Of a stretch of 64,000 bases of DNA, positions 12,231-25,300 are shown in pieces. Origin of the DNA: Parus major (lineage: Eukaryota; Chordata; Aves; Passeriformes; Paridae); contig NC_031769.1 of NCBI RefSeq assembly GCF_001522545.3, forward strand, positions 73,141,335 through 73,205,334. Reading direction: 5' to 3'. Made by a program: the position numbers and the translations under genes. The notes below the pieces were generated by a model. That model worked only from the letters and a program-made list of their open reading frames with translations. It had not been told where the DNA came from and ran no database searches. Every line of letters starts with the position of its first letter. Position 1 is the stretch's first letter.

Positions 12231-15214
12231 CAGTTTTTCCTCCAAAAGCTGGGAGCTGCATTTAGCACAGTTCCAGAATAAAGTTGAAACCAATCCAGGT
12301 GCTCAGAGGTACTCTTGAGTCCTTTTCTGAACCAGGCAGTGTTTTCTCAGGTCAGAATATTTTTTAACCTCATAAAGAAGTGGCAACTATGTTTCTTCTA
12401 TCATGAGAATTATTACATCTGTGGACACACTTTGCTACTGAGCAGTGTCACAGGTTGTGAGTTTCAAATCAGGTAAATCACCTACTGGTTTCTTTTGCTG
12501 CTGAAATTTCATTGAAACACAACTTTGATTATTTTAAGCAGAAGAAAACACAGGCATGAATTCATTATTGTAGTGCCTCTGACACTTCATTTTAATTATC
12601 TGATTCTGCATGTTTCATTAAATGTGTAGAAATGTTGTTGATATTCCTGTGGCAGTAATGACTTTATGGGACATTAATGCTAGAGTGTAATGCAATTCCC
12701 GGTACAGAATTTTTATATGTCAAGTGCTTATATAATAAAATTGTTTCATTTTTAACATAATAATCATACATTTTAAATGCACTTAGAATGTACAGATTTA
12801 TAATATAATAATTTTATAGTGTTTGTGCAAATGCTCTTTACCATGCTTAGAGGTTTATGCATACTAAGTGAAAAGTCTTGCTTTAATGAGAAAAAATGTT
12901 TGTGGAAGATTTTTGAGTTAGATAATTACAGACATGTACACCCTGTCCAAAGACCAAGTTGTTTGCTTTCCACAAAAGAGCAAGACAGGAAGTCAGATTT
13001 TTATAGTATTTTATATGAAGATTTAATTAAGTGACTAACCCCTTCCTAAATATGTCCTTTTATACTTCAAGGAATGTTTTCCACTCCCAGTTGCCTACAG
13101 AGTTCTACACCAGTGCATTATTTTTTGTCTTGACTTAGAGGGGAAAAATAACCCCAACAAGAGAAAAAAAAAAGGAAGGAAAAAACCCAAAGAAAAGAAA
13201 AAACAACCAAACCTCCCCCAAAGGGATATTTTGTTCTACCCTGGCCACCCACATGAGCCTTCTGTTAGTGCTCCTGGGGGTTACCCACACAGGGAATACA
13301 GTAAGGAGCTTTCTGAGAAAGACACTGCTCAGACATTATTAGCTACACCTGCTCAAAAGCTCCACAGGAGTAATTAAATTTTCATACTAGCCAGTTCTAC
13401 CTTCCCTGAACCTGCCATTGTCAGCAACTGCAGAAGAAATTAATTTATTACATAAATAAGGAGGATAATAGTTAGCTAAATACAAGAACAAATAGTTCCT
13501 CTTGTATTCCTTCGCTGCAGTGTTAATGCTGCTGCAAAATATGAGTTATCTGTCCCCTGGTGACATCCATATTCTTAGGCTTTATTGAAAGAAATCTGTA
13601 AAGGTGTGATTCTTCTGCTGATCCATTGCTGCAGTTTTATGATACGACAGACACCACTCCACTGCTAGGTGGTACTATGGGCTGTGAAGGGACATCCAGG
13701 CATTTAATACTTGCGATTTCCACATGATTAAATAAATAGCACCTCGAGGTCAAGTACAAAGCACCATTAAATAGTGGAACTGAGCAGAAGCCTTTCAATG
13801 GAATTCTGCTACATTTAATACAGTGTAAAAGAAATTGTCCTTACTCCCCCTCAAGTCACAGAGAATAGACCATTTGCATATAAATTTCACTGCTACAGCT
13901 TTTGCATAATGACAAAAATGCACCTATTCAAGGCTGGTTCAAAACACACAGTGTGGATTCCTAAAGAAGCTGGTTTTATATGTCAAAATATTGGATATTG
14001 TATTTTATCTTGGGTGGTATGAAACAGGAAATTGTTTATCTCTAAATTCACTATGATTTTTTTTTGTGACCCATGACTTCTCAAATTCCCGTTTGGTTTT
14101 TTTTATAATCAAAATAGTGCCAGCTGTAGCACTCTTAGCATGGCAGCCTCTTTTGCATCTCCTCAATGATAATTGCTCTACTTACCCTCATGCATTGAAT
14201 GATCAAAGTTTTTCTGATGTGTCTTAATTTAGCATGATTCAAAATATGACACTAAAAAATTATAAGATAAAAAATTAAAAACACAAAGCAGTGCTAGCTA
14301 CTTCAAGAAAGGCATTGTAGACTTTGTGAGAAAGTTAAAAGAATAGAGACTGAACAGGACAAATGTTGGAGATTACATGACACATGAAAAAAAACCCAAC
14401 CTTTATTTAATCCATTTACATTGGCTCTGATTATTTTCAATTTTTTTTCTGAAAATAATTATGAATTTTAAATTGCTGTATTCATAGTCTGCTAGATATA
14501 TTTCCTTTTTTTGTTGTTACAAATGACATATGGAAGATCTACTTGCAGCCGTATATTTTTATCAATATTATGGAGGTTAAAACAAAATCAACCCTAATAC
14601 TATCAACCTTGCTAGGCATTAGGATACATAATTATTAAATATGTACATCCTAAATAGTAAAATTTAATAATAATTTTAATTGGATTTGTAACTTTATCCC
14701 CCACTTCAAAACTGAGTGGGCACATTTTTCTGAAGATATCATTACTATTTGTTCATAGACAAACTAGATATTTTAAGGAGAAGTCCTTAACAATTTTATC
14801 AGAGTTGGTGGGTCTTAAGGTGTCCAGAGAGATCTATTGGGACTCATGATGCTCCTTTCATCATATCTGTACATGTTCCTACATGCAGAACAAATATTGC
14901 TATTTTTTACTTATCCTTTTCTCTTGCTGGCCAAAGCTGGGAATAAGTTGGGAAAAAAAAAAAAAAAGGAAAGTAGAGTTTCTTAAAATTTGTCATGGTG
15001 CTAAATGTCCTTCTTAATTAGGCTCTGGCTTGGCTAGCATACTTCTCTGCCTTCAGCCTTGTAGTATCTGAAATTTTTTATTACTGCTGCTGTGTCAGGA
15101 TACTGATTGCTCTATAAGCACAGGTATAAAAAGTCAGGAATGCTGACCTCATTGTCTTTCAGATCTTTTCTTTTTTAAGATTCTGGGGTGGTTCTTCAAT
15201 TTTATATTTGTTAA
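12231..15214. other. AT-rich non-coding DNA, nothing recognised
   Basis: No gene or clear transposon is visible. An A-rich tract with AAGG and AAAC units lies at about 13141-13212, and an A run at about 14953-14967. Confidence 0.5.
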
Positions 15215-15345
15215 ATTCTCCTTTTTTTTCTTTTTTTTTTGTGGGTTCATTGGTTCTTTTTTGAGCTTTTGCTTTTTTTTGTTTATTTCGGGGTTTTTTT
15301 ATTGTTTGTTTGTTTATTTGGTTTTTTGTGTTGTTGTTATTGCAG
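15215..15345. repeat. T-rich low-complexity tract
   Basis: T runs of up to about ten, spaced by C or G, with TTTG and GTTT units toward the right end. It abuts the 3' end of the minus-strand CR1 that starts at 15352. The A-rich opposite strand accounts for a Lys/Gln/Asn-rich open frame there, which is not a gene. Confidence 0.85.
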
Positions 15346-15351
15346 AGAAGC

Positions 15352-15728
15352 CACAGAATCATAGAATGATTTGGACTGGAATGGACCTTAACAATCATCC
15401 AGTTCCAGCCCCTCTTGTGGGAGAATTTCCACTAGTCCACCTGCTCCAGTGCCTCCCCACCCTTAGAGCAAATAATTTCTTCCTAATGTCTAATCTAAAC
15501 CTCTCTTCTTTAAAACTCATTCCCCCTTGTCCTGTTACTACATGCATTTTTATAAAGTCCCTCTCCAGCTTTCCTGTAGGTTCCCTTCAGGTACTGAAAG
15601 GTTGCTATGAGGTCTCTGCAGAGCCTTTTTTTGTCCAGTCTGCACAACTCCAGTTCTCTTAGCCTGTCTTCATAGAAGAGGTGCTCCAGCCCTCTGATCC
15701 TCTTCTTGTCTCTCCTTCCTTCTGGGTT
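15352..15728 (-). mobile_element. CR1 LINE 3' end, minus strand
   Basis: The left edge has CAGAATCATAGAATGATTTGG, the reverse complement of the CR1 3' tail with its ATTCTATG-type octamers. It is followed by the usual CR1 terminal sequence (GGACCTTAACAATCATCCAG, then a CTCCAGTGCCTCCC-type segment). The piece continues into the ORF2 C-terminal region, with AGCCTGTCTTCATAGAAGAGG near 15660-15680, and stops about 375 bp from the 3' end. It is truncated and frame-broken. It differs from the 7.4, 46.8 and 60.5 kb copies, so it belongs to another CR1 subfamily. Confidence 0.92.
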
Positions 15729-16868
15729 TCATTTTTTGTATAATCTCAAATACTTGCTCTTATTCCTACCACAGAATTTCCCAATTTAGTTTGCTTCCTA
15801 AGCCTTAGTGGCTGAAAACTTGCAATAAATTCTGGAGATTTTCAGGGGTGCTGCTAGAATTTAAGCTATCATCTGAAAGTCTTCCTTTTGCCTCACACTT
15901 GCTACTCAGGTACAGATGCACCTGTGAGAACCTAAACAGTTTTCTTACACATTTTCCAAAGGCTTCCTTTACAGTGATGTTTTCAGCTGCCCAGTTTTTC
16001 CATGCAAGGAATATTTTTTTCCCTGGTAAAACTGTTCGTTCTACCCAAAGCCAAAAATTCTGCTACCAGTCTGTTTTATTTACTGTTTAAGTTCCCATGG
16101 CATAAGATCAGTCTGTTCCTTTTACCACTGCTTTCAAACAGCTTATGACAAATTCTTCCATGTGTTAAGGAATTTTTGTCATTAATATTCCTCTTTGTAA
16201 CTTTTGCATTTGCTTCGTTGTCATTAAAAAAAATCTAAAGAACGATGCTTCATCTGTCCTTACATAGCTCAACCACTTGCTAGTCCTTCCTAGTCATCTG
16301 ATTGAAAGGAAAGGTTGTTTTCAGTATTCAGTTTTTCTCCTTCAGTTTTTTGGGATTTTTTTTGTTTGTTTGTTTGTTTAATTTTATTTTAACTACTCAT
16401 CCCAGAGAACACTCTGGTTCTAAGAGTCTTACTGCTGCTGTGGAAAGATGAGTAGCTGCATCTCCTTCACGCAGATTGTGCTTCTTATTGCATGCTTTGT
16501 ATTGAAGAGCTATTAAGTGAATAGCTCTTAAATAGTCAGGAAAATCCTGAGGCAGTGTTTGGTGAGAAAACCTGCTGCTTTTTAGAAGAGGTTGAAAACC
16601 TAAGGGATATAGCAACCCTAATTAAAGCTCAAGAGAATTTTGAAGCCAGGAAGACACAGAGCAGCAATAAAAAGCTACTGAAGTTTGTGGTCATAAAGTC
16701 TAACATTAACTATTTCAATCTGAAGTGAAGCATAAAATGAGAAATGTCAATGCCTGATTTTAACAATGCCTGATTCTCAGGAGAGAACTGAAACAGAAGA
16801 CATTGAGACACCTAAGAAATCTCTCTTGTATGGCAGTGACTCTTCATTTTTTCAGTTCTACTAATAAA

Positions 16869-16890
16869 TTACAAAGCTCAAGCTTTGTAA
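16869..16890. repeat. Short perfect inverted repeat
   Basis: TTACAAAGCT and AGCTTTGTAA form a perfect 10-bp inverted repeat around a 2-base centre (CA). It is a near-palindrome and may be chance in AT-rich DNA. Confidence 0.8.
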
Positions 16891-19800
16891 CTCTACAGAG
16901 AATTTCAGTTTAACTGTTTAAAAGAGATACTAAATCAATTTGTGAAACAGGTTTTTTAAGTAACATAGTGCCAAGTACATAAATCAGTTGTTAGGAAGCC
17001 ATATTCGGAAGCCCCAAGGGTCAAGTGAGAGAGCCCAAAATGAGGCGTTATTGATGGATCAGGTGTGCAGAATAGTTTTATTATACCACAGCCCAAATTC
17101 AAATTTCTGGCACACTTATTTTTTACAAATATAGTTCCAGGGGAGTAAGAATGGCTTTTAGGGTGCCATGTGTATAGCAGCTAACAAATACTTGCTCTGC
17201 AACAATGTGTGATCAGCTACTAAGAGCTAAGAACCATCATATTCATCTCTAAACAGCCTTTGAGAAAAGATCCCTAAACCAGAATTCTCATTACAGAAGA
17301 AAATGAAGTAGGGATATCTGAAGTAAACTGGCTTAGTAAACTAGATAATCTCTATTTTTCTGTGATTATTTAGTGAAATAGTAATGACTTGTTAACAGTC
17401 CCTCAGTGGTAGGTACACATTAAATTACCTGTGTTTTTTTACATCACTGTACCTATGTAGGTTGTTTTCTTTGCTTTTGATATATAAATCACATAAGATT
17501 TTTCACCTGAATGAAAATAGATGCTAGCCCCCATGCTATTTAATATTTCTTTTACACAATCTTTTGTTAAATTATAAGCATATTTCTCAAAATCACCTCT
17601 TTCCAGTTGATTGTAACATGTTAATGAGACTGCCATTCACTCTAAGTCAGTTTTTTAGATTAAATAGCAGGAGTCATACTGAGATGCTAAAATGAATATA
17701 TTACAATAATTAAGCTTTCAATTTACTGAGAGCAAACAGCATGAGTGACGGGCAACAAGAAGATCATCAGAAACTTTATTTTGCTGCTTTATGCATTTGA
17801 TATTTTTTTTCACAGATTTGACACAGCTTTCTCCACCCTGAACTGACTTATTGACTTCTGTGCTCTCCTGTCTCTATGCTCAATCTTTTCGCTATAGCTT
17901 CATGCCTTCATTTTTAATGTTCTTTTTTCACTTATATTTACTTCCTCCCATTGAATTGTTTTAGTTCATGACAAGGTTTATGAAAGCAATGTCATGAAGT
18001 CACAAGCAAATAGCTGCTTAAATGTACATCCAGTCAGGTACCATGTCTCAGATAAGCTTTTTCAAAAAGTGCCAAAATATTTTGGAAGCTGAAATTGTGG
18101 ACTCACTGTTTGGTGCTGTATACTCCTGACTCTTTTTCCATTTTGTCTTCTTTCTAATCTCCTGCATTGAGATGTCAGGTCATTAAGGGAAAGTAGTAAT
18201 AAAAAGGTAAAGATAAATTAATTTGACTCAAAAGTTTTCCCAGAGTGAAACTTAGGAAAAAAAAAGAATAAAATAAAATAAAAAAAATTACACACCTGTG
18301 CATGAAAACATTATTTGTAATGATCAATATCTAATTATAATTATGGCTTTTCAAATGAATGTAGATAGTTTTAGCCTAAAATATAATTAGAAAAGTAGAT
18401 GTGGAGATGTTTTTAACATGTCCCAGTATGGCCATTATTTTTAGTATTATTTTTCTTGCAAATGGGCCTGCCTTTGTGCCCCATTTACATGTGATAATAT
18501 TATACCAGTAAATGTTAAATTACAACCAGAGGTAGTATTTTAATCTATTTGCTTTTGCATTTTCAAACTATTGTCTCTACATCTGTGATCATTACATGTT
18601 TAACCCAATTTGTAACATTATCTACAATTTTCATCCTATTATTTTAAAAGGATTGAACTCTGGTCCTGGTAACAATATGAACAATCTGCGCTAAAGAGAA
18701 AAAAGTACAGCACAGGCCGCTTTCTCTATTCCCTTAATTAGAATGAAAGTACTGTGTTTTTGATAACCTGTGACTGAGCATGCTAAATGATTTTCTACAT
18801 TATTTGTGCTTCCTGATCCAGCAGATTAATTAGAAGTCCTTAGGGAATTTTGAACACCTTTTCCTTAGTGTTTTTCTTTCCGATCTCTAGATTTAGCTTT
18901 TAGCATGATTACAAGACAAGTTAGGCACTACAGGAACTGTGCAAGTTGGATAGCAACTAGATGCAGCTTGTCCTCTTTACTCCAATAAAAATACACAGAA
19001 ACAAATGACAATGTCCACTGAAAAATAGATCAATAATTACACATGCAAACATACAGAATGGAATTTTTCTTTACCATGTTAACAGGTTTTCATATTTCAT
19101 CTCTTGCAGTTTCTTTTTCCCAAAGTTTCTTTTTTTATTTTCTATTAAGAAGCACAAGAAAAGGTCCCTGCATTGTCACCTACTTAAATACATTTTAATA
19201 CAGCTTACATTTGATACCAAGGGCTAATGTGGAATTTTCCAGTTTCAACACCTTCTGTCTCTCACCATATAGCTAGGTCAAAGGTTGAAGGGTTTTTCTG
19301 TGTTTCTTTTTGGTGGGGGTAGTGGTATAATGTCATATGAACATGAAGGCAATTATCCTGTAGTTGTATACACCCACAGATGTCTGACTTCTGCATTAAG
19401 AGCAAAATGTTATGTACTGCTTTTCAGGAGGAATAGAATTGCATTGGTCTGATCTCTCAGTCACAGTAGGAAAATAGTATCAAAAACAAGGTTTGTGTGG
19501 AAAAGCAGGAGATGCTTCCTTTAGCAGTGGATTCATTAGAGTGTAGCTGATGTTTTTGCCCTGCTATGATGGAGCTGTTCAAGCCCAACAGGTGCTGTGA
19601 TCCTTTCAAGCTTTCTTTCTCTGCACTGCCTGATTTACTGCTTGTGGAAGCTAGAAGCTCAAGAGAGAATCCATATAAAACAGACTACAGAAATAAATAA
19701 AAAATTGAGAAATTAACTCAGGCTTGTTTACTGCAAAACCTCTCTGCTTCTCTACATCAATTAGAAATAGACAACAATGGTAATGTTACCACTCTAACTC

Positions 19801-21639
19801 CATGAATAAAGGTCCTATTCTACAGGTAGATGACACTGAAAGCTCCACAGAGAAAAAGGGCTTAAATAGAGAAAAAAGAATTTTCAAAGCGTTGGATAGC
19901 ACTCAGCACTATTTTCATGATACTTTGATAAACCTTGCTATTTGGGTCAGCTTATTGCTTTCCAAAAGCAAACATTCCACTTTTTAGAACTAGCTTCATA
20001 AACCAAGAAGAAAAATTACAGTTGGCATGGATGGCTTACAGTGCCCAGAGAGGGTACTGTGCACTGCCAGAGGCAAGAAAACTTCTCTTCCTTCCTTGTT
20101 TATTTCAAATATTGCTTCTTAATATAGTTAATAATTCCTTTTCTACTGTGAAAGCGCTGCATTCAGCAGGATATTTAGCTCTTGTCCCTTGGAAGGATTA
20201 ACTTCTCTGTATTTATTTGGCTATCCTTACAGAAGTTAGATGATCACAGGTTTTGTTTGGTTTTTTTCTGAACTACTGCTACTGGGCATTTTTTTGGCTT
20301 TTTTATGAGATTGGGGAACAAGGACTTGTATAAAACTTTGTTTATTCTGACATAACTGAAACAAGATTCCAAAATAAATTCTATCTGTTGCTTGGCAGTA
20401 TTGTCCAAATAAGCAGAATTTTTCTTAGCACACAAATATTCAGCATTGGAAGTATTTACTGCACATCTGCTTCTATTCCAGGTTTTAAGTAAGACTGAGG
20501 CAATTGAATAAGGATCTCTATAATTATCTGGAGTTTACTCTCCTCCTCAATTTTTAATATATGATTTTCTATTCTTGAGACAGATATATCCCTGAGCAAA
20601 AGCAGATACTCACAAGGAGTAGGGAGTATTGTTCTATGGCCTGTTAGAGTTGTAAGTATCTATATGGAGAAAGGCAAATTACACTGGGGAGATGATCTCT
20701 GCATGCATTCTGCATTCTTGCTCAAGGATAAAGCAGCCTGCAAGACTTCTGCTTATTTTTGCTGTTTGATGGAGGTGTTAAAAAGAGTACAGCAGTACTA
20801 TGTGACAAAGTGACATTATTTTTGCTTGTAGGTATTACATTTTACTGGCTTCTTGTACTGGGCAATATGCTATTTGAGAGTTCCAGGAATCTGAAAACTT
20901 ACAGGACTTATGAGAGTTTGCTGTCAGAGTGTTTGTAGACTTCCAGAGTGTACTGTATTCATGAACTTCATATGAAGGTACAGTAATTTGGAAAGTCTCA
21001 GTACTTTATTTTAATAGATTTTGATAAGATTTTGGAAAAAAAACATGTGAAAGTGACTGTAAGTGTTCCAATTATTGGGGTTTCTTCTCTTTTTTTTTTT
21101 TCCTATCAAATATCTTTGTGTGCCAATTGTGTGTCAATAACCTAGTTTATTAATGTAGGCATAAAATTACTGCAGGACTGCCCCAAAGGCCATTTGTGTG
21201 AGGAGAAAGAACAGTCAAACTCAAGCAGCATTCATTTTAAGATAAAAATTTCAGACAAAGACGATTCCATGAAAACTTAGTCTGTAGGCCCCTGCACCAT
21301 CTCACAGAACAGAAAACATAGAGTGGAAGGCAGAGGCACTTAAACTGGTTTTGCACAGAGTCTTTCTTGTTTCAAGCTTTAAGCAGCGCTTGTGATTTAA
21401 TTCAAAAACTGCACAAGATCATTTTAATCCATGCTATCAAAAGCCCTGGAAATCCAGAACACAGTGTAAATACAGACAAATTAGGGCAAGAAAGGGCAGT
21501 GAACACTCCGCCCAGATTTTTCCACTGTGCATGCAGAAGTCAAATTAGAAAATTAGGTTGATACCAAACTTAAACCACCTATTGGACTAAACGAAAAATG
21601 TAGAAGTGATCTATTGCACTTCCATTTCTTTGATGGTAG

Positions 21640-21673
21640 CTCTGAGACTCATAGCTCTCTGTGAGTCTCAGAG
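21640..21673. repeat. 12-bp perfect hairpin (inverted repeat)
   Basis: CTCTGAGACTCA at 21640-21651 is exactly reverse-complemented at 21662-21673 (TGAGTCTCAGAG), leaving a 10-base loop. The next bases outward give a G-T wobble and then an A-T pair. The stem is mixed in composition, so it is less likely to be a low-complexity accident. Each arm includes TGAGACTCA or its complement, close to AP-1-like TGAGTCA-type sites. Confidence 0.85.
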
Positions 21674-22328
21674 TTGATGCCATACTTGGCCTGTAGCACG
21701 AAGGAATATTGTCTTGGAAAAAAGGATTGATCTGAGACTGGTTGTTTGTTAAGGAAGAGAAGAAAAGGAGAAACAGCTACTCATATTCTAGTGATGGTTT
21801 GCTAAGTAATTTTTGCTCATCAGAATGACTTGACAGGAAAATAAAAAAGTTAAAATCTACATCTAAATGTGAAGCTTTAGGCATAGTTAACTGGTCCAAG
21901 ATCTTTCACAGTGTGTGAATCATCATCAGTATAGGTTTATTTTACCCAGGCCTTCAGTTTAACAGTGGCATTACTCTTAACTCTCTGTATAACTTATTTG
22001 GCCAATTAAGCATGTTGATTTGGTAATTACTGCCTTAATAAAATTGATTTAAAAGACGTAATGAAATTAACCTGGAAATCTTTAATTTACCTGACAGTAC
22101 TTATAAGTAATTAGGACTAAATCAACAGTTAGCTAAAAAAGACCCAGTAACAAAGAGCAGGCACTGGGATTTATCTTGCAGTTTGCAGAGATGAAGCAGG
22201 CAAAGTGACCACCAAAATGACGTTGTTGATTTTGTGAAAGCACCAGGAGAGCAGATGATGAAAAATTGCAGGTACATAAAGCTGTTGCTATGGCATTCAA
22301 TTCTCGCACCACTGTGCCTGGATTTAGT

Positions 22329-22354
22329 GCCTTAGACTGAAGCCTTAGACTGAA
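22329..22354. repeat. 13-bp tandem duplication
   Basis: Two exact, adjacent copies of GCCTTAGACTGAA. It looks like a small local duplication by replication slippage. Confidence 0.9.
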
Positions 22355-25300
22355 TTACAAAATCATATATTCCAAATGCTGCTTATCATTTCAACAGAGC
22401 CTAGTAATAAATGACAGGAAATGCATTACCCATCCAAGATGTGTACTAGTGGATGAGCAAAGATTGAATTCAGACATCCTAAAATGCTCACCTCTTTTTT
22501 TTTTTTCCTTTTTCTATTTTTTTCACTGCTGCTTGTCACTCCTACCATATATTTGTATTTCCAAGGCATGAGGTGATGTTTGAAGACCAGATTCAGAAGC
22601 TGTGAACACTTAGGGATAGTGACAACATGAGGGAAGGATATGCAATACATGTGTAAATCTAATAAAAATCCATGTTTTACAGCAGAAGGGAAAAGAGAAA
22701 ACAATTAGAATTGTAAACTTTTAGCACCTCTGCAATATTGCAGGTTTAGTACAACACAGCCATATATGCAATGCTAACCACTGAAAACATTGCTAACAAA
22801 AGAGGTTGTTAAGTGGACTTCTGAAGAGTCAAAATAGCAGCCACTCTGAGACAGGGAAATGGGGACAGTCAGACCTTTCTGAAAGAGAACAAATGATGGC
22901 ACCAACACTTTTCCTTGACTTTCTTTGACCTTCCCTCCATCTTTCTGGTTTTATTTTTTAATTTCCTCAGTATTGGCATGTTTTGCACATGACATCCCCT
23001 GCCTTTCTCCTTTCCTGGAATTTACATCTGATTTCTTGGCCTTTCTCATTATTACTTTACCACTTTCACTTTTGACTTATGTCCTTTTCCTGTCCTCTGG
23101 TTCTTTTCCCTCAGGCTCCTCTGGCCTTTTTCTCATCATACAGTCTTTTCTCATTTTGAAACAAAGAAAAATCCAGGGCAAGTTTCAATATCTTATGTTT
23201 AAACAACAGCTTCATCCCCCAGAGTGGCCTTCAAAAGCCATCTTGCCCCATCCAAGTAACTTGAGAATACATTTGCAGAGCTCATGTTTAAATACTGTCA
23301 TCTCATTTAGGTCACTTTTTCTCTTGATCCCTTCTCAAGGATTCCCCATTTTTTGTTTCATCCAGCCTACATGATATCTCTTTACATCAGCTGTCCCAGG
23401 CAGTTTAATGCAATAGTGACACCCTGCTCCAAAACTCATAAGGACACAGAAACTTGCTGTGTGCACATCAAATATGAAAACTGAGGAGATAATCAGGAAA
23501 AGTGGTTTTTTATCTGTCCAAGGTTTTTTTTCTGTATATATGGTTTTTCCATCAAAACATTTACAAAATATTTGAATCTATGTAAAATGCAGGTTCACAA
23601 CCCTAGTCCAGTTTTGGACTGGGTGAAAATGTTACCTTAATCTTACAGTAAAACAAGATTAAATTATTTTATTCTGTTATGTCCTTTTAATGGGATCAAT
23701 TGCTCACTCTCTCTCTTCTGCATAGTGATCATGGTCAAGGCAGAAAACTGAAAGAAAGTTTCATGCTAGAAGGTATAAATAAAGATTTTGCAAAAAGTAT
23801 TTTGAACAGAGAAAACTAAAGGCTTATCACAAATAACAAAAATCTCCTGATATCTGAAAAGATTTAATGCAATTTGAAGATAAACTGATTTAGCAGTGTA
23901 GATTGAACATATTAGATTTTATCTGGCAAGTTATGCTCACAGCTAGGGACTTATAAAGGAAAATAATCTAATATGATATCATACTTCAATCAAGTTTAAT
24001 CCTATGATAGTCTTTGTAAACACTTGTGTGAAGATTTTGTAGAACTATGATTTTTGTGTTTAATAGTACCAAAAGTGTTAAATTAACAAGCCCTAAATTT
24101 CCGTAAATTTCAAAGAAACTCTCTATCCTTTCTTCAAAAATCTAAAACTTGAGATGTATCAGTGCCTTTAACTCAGTGATTGAAACTTATCTGTTTCATT
24201 GCATAGTAAGGAAGGTTTAATAAAGAACCAACAGGGAAATAAAAATAAGGAAATCAAGAGGAAAGATAATAATAAATGTGGAAAAAAGATGAAATGTTAT
24301 CATATATCAGGGCACATTCAACATTTTACTAATTGTTAATTAGAAGGGCCATAGAATTTGATCTAATTTTACATAGAGGTATGGACTGAGTAATAACTCC
24401 TTTCACAGACATTTTGACAATATAGTAAAAACATGTAGAGGCACTTGCATTAAGCAGAATAGTGACAAGAGACTTTCAGAAATACCTGGAGATTTTTTTT
24501 TAATTTGAAGAGTATATTGAGGTTCTAATTTGCTAATAGCAACACTATTGCTTCCCAGTTTTACATTTTACTGGTCATTTTCCACCTAGTGCAATAACAC
24601 ATGATATCTCAGCAAAAGTGAATTAATTTTTGCTACTTATGTTTGTAATCTCAGCAGTCTAGAAGTGCTGACAGTGTCTCAGGTTATATGGTGAGAAGGT
24701 GGGAGGAATCCCTGGACAGCAGCTTTTATGTGCAAGACACTGACATTTGAGCTTTCTTATGCAGCTTTAGGTTTCATGAGAGAAACATTTAGCACAGGGT
24801 TGTTCCATGTGATTGTTGTGATATGAGATGTTCAGCACTGATACTACACTGTGGATCTGAGGATGATCTTTACAGCTGTGGACATGAAATATCAAAACTC
24901 TCATCAGGAAAGGAACTCTGACAATTCAGAAGTGAGTCACAATTTGGATGTGGGAGTCTCCAGCTTCACAGTCCTGCAGGCACCTGTCTAAAAAATTAAA
25001 TATTTGCCAGTGAGTGAAAAGAGATTTAGGAATAAATTTTGAGGCAAGTTTTGTTGCTGTTTATTCAAATTACATACTGCTGTTGTGTATTATGTCATAA
25101 AATGATTGAAAATGATGCAGTGACTATTTTTCATTCATGAGTTCATAAGCTCAACCAAAGAAAACAGTCAACTTGCAGTATTTTCTTGATTTTTCTTCAA
25201 GGCAAATCTTGGTGCAACAACAGTGCTTCTTTCCCCTATGAATGACACCATGCAACTGAAGTGATCTGAAGTTTACAAATGGAATGAGAAATGCTTGTAT

